NCBI GenBank assembly: GCA_014529385.2
Contig: CM043971.1
Span: 59,326,209-59,390,208 of the forward strand
Reading direction: 5' to 3'
From: Adiantum capillus-veneris
Taxonomy: Eukaryota; Streptophyta; Polypodiopsida; Polypodiales; Pteridaceae
DNA length: 64,000 nucleotides
Positions 58,475 through 64,000 of the stretch are shown here, one piece after another. The notes below the pieces were generated by a model, which searched no databases, had not been told where the DNA came from, and was given only the letters and a program-made list of their open reading frames with translations. A program made the translations under genes and the position numbers. The first letter of the stretch is position 1. The number at the start of each line of letters is the position of its first letter.

Positions 58475-61276
58475 GCCTATGAACAATTGAAGAAAACACT
58501 AGCAAGTGCTCCGATTTTAAGGACACCTAACTGGGATGTCATTTTCCATGTGCATATTGATGCATCAAACTTTGCTATTGGGTGTGTTCTCACTCAACCA
58601 GGAGAACATAAATTGGACTATCCCATTATCTTTGCAAGCCGTCAATTGAACGATGTTGAAAGGAACTACACCACTACAGAGCGAGAAGGTTTGGCAATGG
58701 TTTATGCAGTAAAGAAATTTCGCTACTACCTTCTGGCAAACAAGTTTGTATTTTATGTGGACCATCAAGCGTTGCTGTATCTGGTAAACAAGCCATGCTC
58801 CACAGGAAGAATCACACGATGGTTGTTAATTCTTCTGGAGTTTGATTTCACGATTGTAGTGAGACCCGGTAAAAGGCACGTCATGGCTGATCATTTGTCT
58901 CGCATACCCAATGGTGAAGCCCCTACAGGAGTTGATGATGAATTACCCGATACTTCCCTATTCATAGTTGAGACTATGCCTGAATGGAGCGAGAACATTG
59001 TTAACTTTTTAGTTAATGGTTTTCCACCCAAGGAACTTCGTAAGGATATCGCTCGAAGGCTAGTAAAAGAATGTGAACCCTATTGTTTGATTGCCGGAAC
59101 TCTGTATAGATTAGGCAAGGATGATATTCTTAGGCGTTGTGCCCGTGAGGATGAATATTTGTATATCTTGCAAGAAGCACATATGGGCATAGCAGGAGGA
59201 CAATTTTTAGGAGACCTGACTGCTAGAAAGGTGCTGCAATCAGGCTATTGGTGGCCAACTTTATTTAAGGATGCATCACTTTTTACAAAAGGGTGTGATG
59301 AGTGCCAACGTTACAAGACCACACAGCGCAAAGACAGAATGCCCTTACATCCTATTAAAGTAACCCAACCATTTGAAAAATGGGGCTTAGACTTTGTAGG
59401 TCCAATTAGTCCCGCAGCTCGCAACACTCAATCTCGATATATTCTAGTTGCTACGGACTATGTAACAAAGTGGGCTGAAGCTAAGGCTTCACAAAAAGCT
59501 GACGCGAGGACAACAACTAAGTTTCTTTTTGAGAACATTATCACAAGATTTGGTTGCCCTTTTGAAATTGTTAGTGATAATGGTACCCATTTTATAAATG
59601 AGGTAATAAGAGAGCTTACCACGACCTTTATGATATCCCACCATAAGTCTACACCTTATTACCCGCAAGCTAATGGACAAGCCGAGAGCACCAACAAGAC
59701 TCTAATCTCTATTTTAACCAAGACGGTAGAAGCTAATCGCACTGATTGGGATTTGAAGTTGACATCTGCTCTATGGGCTTATCGTACTGCTTATAAAGTG
59801 GCTATTAATTGTACGCCATTCAAAATGGTATACGGCCAAGAAGCGGTTATGCCTTGGGAGTTTGTCATTCCTAGTCTTAGGGTAGCTTCGCAAGAAGGAT
59901 GGAATGGTAACCCCTTAACCGAGCGTTTGTATATCTTAGAAAAACTAGACGAAGAGAGACAGTTGGCTGTGCAAAATGCTCTTGTGGAAAAGGATAGGAG
60001 AAAGAAGTGGTTTGATTGCCATGTGAAGGACAAGGACATCAAAGTTGGTGATAAAGTCCTTATGTATGGAGTACGTAAAGAGAAGAAAAAGTTGAAATAT
60101 GCTGGTAAAGGACCATATAGAGTATGTGAAATTACCCCACAAGGCACCCTTCGTGTGGAAACTCTTGATGGAGTTGAAACCATTGGATTCCTCAATGGGA
60201 GTAAATTCAAAAGATATTATGATCCTTTAAGCCAAGAAGAACTACGGGCCATTCATCAAAAGAAGGCCACCAAAGCACAAACCGAGTTAAACAAGATACA
60301 AGCTCAAGCTGAGGCTAAGGAGCGACAACAACGTATAAGACAAAAACGAGAGGCTAACCTTGGAGTCACAAATGCATTCCACGTGGAAATCGAAGAGGAT
60401 GGGTTGGACTCTGACACACCTCTACGATACCCTATTGAGTTAAGTAGTGCCTATGGAAAAGTGCTATATAACTCCTTATTGGACACGGGTGCTAAATATA
60501 ATCTGCTATCCTATGGGGTGTGGTGTCAGTTAGGGAAGACACCTCTATCTGAGAGTATTATCCAAGTCAAGGGTGTCAACAAGAAAAAAACTACGATTTT
60601 TGGAATCTGGCACACTTCTGTCAGTTATGACAATGGAATTGTAGCTCAAGACTTTTTGGTCATGCCTACTGGAACTATGGAGGGTAATATAAACCTAGGC
60701 CGCACGTGGATGATAGCCACCAAATGCACTATTGATTGGGGGACTGGGGGTGTTACAACGCAAAAACCAACTCTTAGCCCTACCACTCAAGCCATAGTCC
60801 CTGAGATATTGCCTAAGGAGATAAAACCCAAGACATTGCATGTCCAGGAGGTTGAACCATACGTCCCCATAGCCCAACTCTCTAGAGCTTCAACTGATGT
60901 AGTTGAAAGAAAGCTTGAGACACACAAGAACCATCCTAATATAACAGAGAAAACATACAAGTGGGTCCCTAAAGCCTCTGTAGTGAGCATGGTTGATGCA
61001 AAAAAACGGAAACCTAGTAAGAACCGTCCCAGTCACTCCAAGAAATGTAAAGAAACGTTGCGTTGGATTCCTAAACGACTATTGGAAGCCCAAGGATACT
61101 ATGAAGGAAATGATCAAATCTGGGTGCCCAAACGTAAAGTGTACTCAAACCTGTCACTTGGCCCATGTAAACCCAATCCTGTGGCTCCAAAACAAATTAA
61201 AAATCGCGGAAAGGAAAAAATCATGGAATGTTACACACCCGATCTAGAGCTAGTTTGGGTACCAAAGAAAGAATGA
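58475..61276 (+). pseudogene. Gypsy pol part 2: RNase H, integrase, second retropepsin-like domain, WxPK repeats
   Basis: It continues the same frame with no further stop to TGA 61276. RNase H: IDASNFAIGCVLTQ, ASRQLNDVERNYTTTEREGL, FYVDHQALLYL, MADHLSRI. Integrase: zinc finger HMGIAGGQ...CDECQ, in which Gln replaces the second His; core LDFVGPIS, VSDNGTHF, NGQAESTNKT; C-terminal GKGPYRVCEITPQGTLRV. A coiled Gln/Lys/Arg segment follows. Then comes LLDTGAKYNLLSYGVW (Asp codon 60482) with NLGRTWMIA about 70 residues later, the pattern of a second aspartic-protease fold. The C-terminus has four W(V/I)PK motifs, with Trp codons at 60962, 61064, 61121 and 61256. After TGA the frame stays open for about 105 more codons to 61593. 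Confidence 0.85.
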
Positions 61277-61606
61277 TTTGTTCCACCTAGCTCAGGAACA
61301 GGGAAATCAAATGAAGCTTCTTGCTCTTCATGTAGTTCCTATACGCAAATAGAAGCTTCGACACAACCTCCACCTACCACTGTACATATCCATACAAGCA
61401 CGAAAGAGTTTGCACCTCCCGGGGTAAGTTCACCACCTACAACAACGTTGCAAATAAAATCATGGGAGAGTACCTTACCACCCTTGCAACTAGATGAAAC
61501 GCATAGGGCGGTCGAAAACTATTGGTTAAAACCTTCACCCATAACAACTTGGAACAATTGGTTTCAAAAGGTGACGACCTCATTCCAAAAGGTATGATCT
61601 ACCCAA

Positions 61607-61875
61607 GGAAGGGGGGAGTGTTTACTATCAATCATTCACTCGCTCCCCTCTCAACCTTCCTCCCTGACCTCTCAATTCCAATCTTAGGGAATGTATATAT
61701 ATAGCCTTATACTCATAAAAAACAAAAATAGTAAAGAGCAAGAGCGACTAGCAACGAGAGAGCACCCTATTAGATCTTACATATAAGTCCAAATTCACCG
61801 TGTCAATTCAAGCAACACACAAAAACAACTCTTATGTTTTAAAGGCCTAACCAAATCTATCTGTCTTGTCAGAAA
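61607..61875 (+). promoter_or_regulatory. Internal PPT-like tract and TATA-like promoter before ORF3
   Basis: AAGGAAGGGGGGAGTGTTTAC at 61609-61628 resembles the true PPT/LTR junction at 63520 (CAGGAAGGGGGGCAATGTTAAC with small differences). TATATATATAG at about 61692-61702 could serve as a TATA box for the ORF beginning at 61875. Both readings are inference. Confidence 0.45.
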
Positions 61876-62297
61876 TGGCTACTTCACCAGAGGCATGCAC
61901 TTCTATTTTTGATGAAAGGTACCCTTTGTCTTTTCCTCAAGTGTTCTACGTATGCTACCCTATACTTTCTTGCGAATGGGATTTGATAGAGAGCCTTTCA
62001 TGTGAGAGAAATTTTGAGGAGTTAGAATGGCTGATACGTCTATGGCTAACTAGTGATCCCTACCCAGTAGCGAATGTGTCTCCAATGGCACATGTTTATT
62101 CTTTTGCACAAGATGAGTATCCACGCATCGCGAGGTTCTTGATTAGCATGCTTGCACAAGAGGATGATGAAGAGGAACTAATAGAGACCGAGGAAGACTA
62201 TGGCCTCACGGACAACGATTTTATTTATCTAGATGATGAGGATAGAGGCCTAGCCTTAGGGTGGCCACCCGGTTTATATAATATCCTCTTTCCTTGA
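61875..62297 (+). CDS. Small acidic ORF downstream of Gypsy pol
   Basis: From ATG 61875 (MATSPEACTSIFDERYPLSF) an intact frame of 140 residues ends at TGA 62297. The middle is hydrophobic and aromatic (FYVCYPILSCEWDLIESL, LEWLIRLWL). The C-terminal third is highly acidic (EDDEEELIETEEDYG, YLDDEDRG). There is no signal peptide, membrane helix or domain I recognise. It lies between two PPT-like tracts, where some plant Gypsy lineages carry extra ORFs. The track's in-frame TTG three codons upstream is not favoured as a start. It may be element-encoded or captured. Confidence 0.5.
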   Translation: MATSPEACTSIFDERYPLSFPQVFYVCYPILSCEWDLIESLSCERNFEELEWLIRLWLTSDPYPVANVSPMAHVYSFAQDEYPRIARFLISMLAQEDDEEELIETEEDYGLTDNDFIYLDDEDRGLALGWPPGLYNILFP

Positions 62298-63518
62298 TTC
62301 TAAAAGGGGTGACAGATAGGTAGGTTAGGGGTCTAGATTGTGTTTTGAGTTTGTTTTTTAGGAGTTTTAATTTTTCACACTGACATGCCTCCTAGAGGTA
62401 TAGTGCCTGTTTTTGGATGTGTTAGGTAGGACTTATATGGATCTCCATCCACATGGCTGAGGACATCTGCTTCAACGAAATGAGCCACTCCATACCTCCA
62501 GGTGTACTACTTTCCATGATTCATGTTGGTGGATATGTGTAATTGCTAATAATGATTTTTCATTCTTTGTTTGAGTACAATAGTTATGATTGTTATCTGC
62601 CATTATAGATGTATAAATTTGTCTTTGCTTAAGTTGATTGAACTCCAGTTTAATCTTATGGATGAGCCTGGAGATTAGGAGACCGTGACTTTAGGTTAAC
62701 TCATTTACTTGACCACTAGGCCTAGCTAATAAAATTATCCGAGTATTTGAGACCTTAGGAATGTTTTAGGCAGAGAAAGGCTTGCTCACTCAAACAACAA
62801 AAAACACTAGTGCGAATACCAAGGAAATGGAAGCAAAAAAAAAAAAAAAAAAAACATAAGTGCCACAAATGAAAAATCTTACGCTGGAAGAGAAATCCTG
62901 GCTTGAATTGGTACTTCACTCACATGTATTGTCTATGGTACTAGAGCCCTAGAGGTTCCCAGTGTGGGCGCTTTTCCTTGAGAAGCAAAAAACCCCGGAC
63001 ATACAAAATAAGCACACACGTCACATGATTGTGACCCAAAGTAAAAAAGTATTAAAAAAAATAAAAAATAAATAAAAAATTAAAAGACTTCCATTGAGCT
63101 TACAGTTAACATTTTAAGCTTTTGTTTGCAGTTGTGAGAGCGAGTTGGCTAATCAAAGCTGAAAAGTTTAATTAGGGAATCTTGCATTTAGATAATCTTC
63201 TTAGCTTAGCTAGTACTAGAGTAGTTGTTTTAACCTTAGTCATAGCTAACTAATTGATAGACTCACCCATAAGCTCAAAACTCTTGATTAATTAATTTAC
63301 TCAAAGTGCAATTTATTTGTCCTTAATGGCAGTCTAACATTTCATAAATCTTGCATTTACTCATTTCCACATGTACTTTACATTCCCCTCATGATTTATG
63401 GCAATATAATTCCGCTTGCTAAAACAGTAACTTTGCCTTGCAGATTCAAATCTAGATGCTCTACAACATGGACATACCAAGCTTCAACTCAATAGCTTCC
63501 GAGGATGGAAACTACATC
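62298..63518 (+). other. Non-coding 3' region of the Gypsy element
   Basis: No gene is supported. It contains a 20-A run at about 62834-62853 and an A/T-rich patch near 63047-63085. The A-run could mark a captured transcript end, but that is speculative. Confidence 0.5.
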
Positions 63519-63532
63519 AGGAAGGGGGGCAA
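63519..63532 (+). promoter_or_regulatory. Gypsy polypurine tract
   Basis: AGGAAGGGGGGCAA sits immediately before TGTTAACC of the 3' LTR, the priming site for plus-strand DNA synthesis. Confidence 0.8.
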
Positions 63533-63841
63533 TGTTAACCCTCGTGGCCACGGACACCCTATCGCCTACGACGGACACTGTAACCGTATTATTTATTTAA
63601 GTAGAGTCAGGCACCGGGCTTGTCGGTCCAATAGGGAAAGGTAGAGTGATCGCCGATGAGAGGCGCACTCTAACACGAACATGCTAGGGTTAGTTGGCTA
63701 AGCATGGGCGCCCAAGTGTGAATGGGGTGAGCTCACATAAAAGCCAATTAAACCTAAAATTGAGTCATTCTCTCATTGTGCAATAGAAGCGGCTCTTGCT
63801 CCATCTCCACCTTCTCCTTCACCATCTCCTTGTGTGTGTGC

Positions 63842-63904
<63 letters not shown>

Positions 63905-64000
63905 TGTGTGAGAGTGTGTGTGCGATCGAGCGTTGCGGCGGCACGACGGCGGCGAGGCGGTTGAGCGCGGCGTAGTGGCATCTCCCTCTTCTTCGCGGCG
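63533..64000 (+). repeat. Gypsy 3' LTR (truncated by window end)
   Basis: It matches 50622 to about 51080 of the 5' LTR. By-eye differences: CGTGGCTCACGG versus CGTGGCCACGG, GTCAAGCACC versus GTCAGGCACC, CGCTGATG versus CGCCGATG, three more substitutions after the microsatellite, and a longer (GA)n (about 63846-63901). About 140 bp remain outside the window. Confidence 0.92.

Larger units (their letters stand above)
50622..64000 (+). mobile_element. Very large Ty3/Gypsy LTR retrotransposon, young, 3' end off window
   Basis: A 5' LTR (50622-51227), a PBS, a leader, a single-frame gag-pol of about 3,000 codons (allowing for a 31-bp duplication and two in-frame stops), an extra 3' region with a small ORF, a polypurine tract and a 3' LTR cut by the window end. 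The domain order protease, RT, RNase H, integrase makes it Gypsy. The LTR copies differ at about five substitutions and one indel over the comparable ~470 bp outside the microsatellite, pointing to recent insertion. It landed in the integrase of another Gypsy; GTTGC at 50617-50621 is the predicted target duplication. Confidence 0.93.

Noticed and set aside
21000-64000. CRISPR arrays, bacterial operons or phage genes
   Set aside because: Repeats are microsatellites or TE parts; gene structure with spliceosomal introns and plant TEs is eukaryotic.

Overview
This is a eukaryotic plant-type nuclear window, dominated by transposable elements (TEs). Evidence: plant-type Copia and Gypsy LTR retrotransposons with plant-like primer-binding sites, L1-type LINEs, a Harbinger-like MITE, spliceosomal GT-AG introns, and one DUF26 (Gnk2, cysteine-rich repeat) secreted-protein gene, a plant-specific family. 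Very long (CT/GA)n tracts and the TE density suggest a large-genome land plant. A fern or lycophyte is my guess, not something the sequence proves.

Layout. 1-3.2 kb: two convergent decayed genes of an unidentified TE-like locus. 3.4-4.4 kb: short hairpin cassettes and (CT)n. 4.4-9.0 kb: an almost complete L1-like LINE on the minus strand (ORF1 intact, ORF2 broken only by stop codons). 9.0-9.95 kb: (GA)n with more hairpin cassettes. 9.98-12.8 kb: a decayed plus-strand gene cluster encoding a histone H3-like domain, a coiled coil, a Ulp1/C48-type protease and an FCP1/NIF-like HAD phosphatase. 13.1-14.2 kb: an unrecognised convergent minus-strand gene. 14.5-17.2 kb: Gypsy protease and gag debris. 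17.5-21.7 kb: a second, heavily decayed copy of the LINE. 22-25.3 kb: mostly intergenic with simple repeats. 25.5-26.6 kb: the DUF26 gene, the only convincing intact host gene. 27.8-28.1 kb: MITE. 28.3-30.8 kb: two opposed 3' fragments of another LINE family. 30.9-36.0 kb: a structurally complete Copia element. 36-41.2 kb: SINE-like heads, a LINE fragment, an LTR/PBS remnant and a tandem array carrying a conserved palindrome. 41.9-45.2 kb: a DDE-transposase pseudogene flanked by AGTGGT-rich minisatellite. 45.4-46.3 kb: a second HAD-phosphatase gene on the minus strand. 46.5-50.6 kb: a minus-strand Gypsy element (LTR and integrase end). 50.6-64.0 kb: a young, very large Gypsy element inserted into that integrase; its 3' LTR runs off the window.

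The most unusual content is the TE-associated histone H3-like/Ulp1 gene, the two TE-associated HAD phosphatases, and the Gypsy polyprotein carrying a second retropepsin-like domain plus WxPK repeats after its integrase. All assignments are by eye from motifs; no database search was run.
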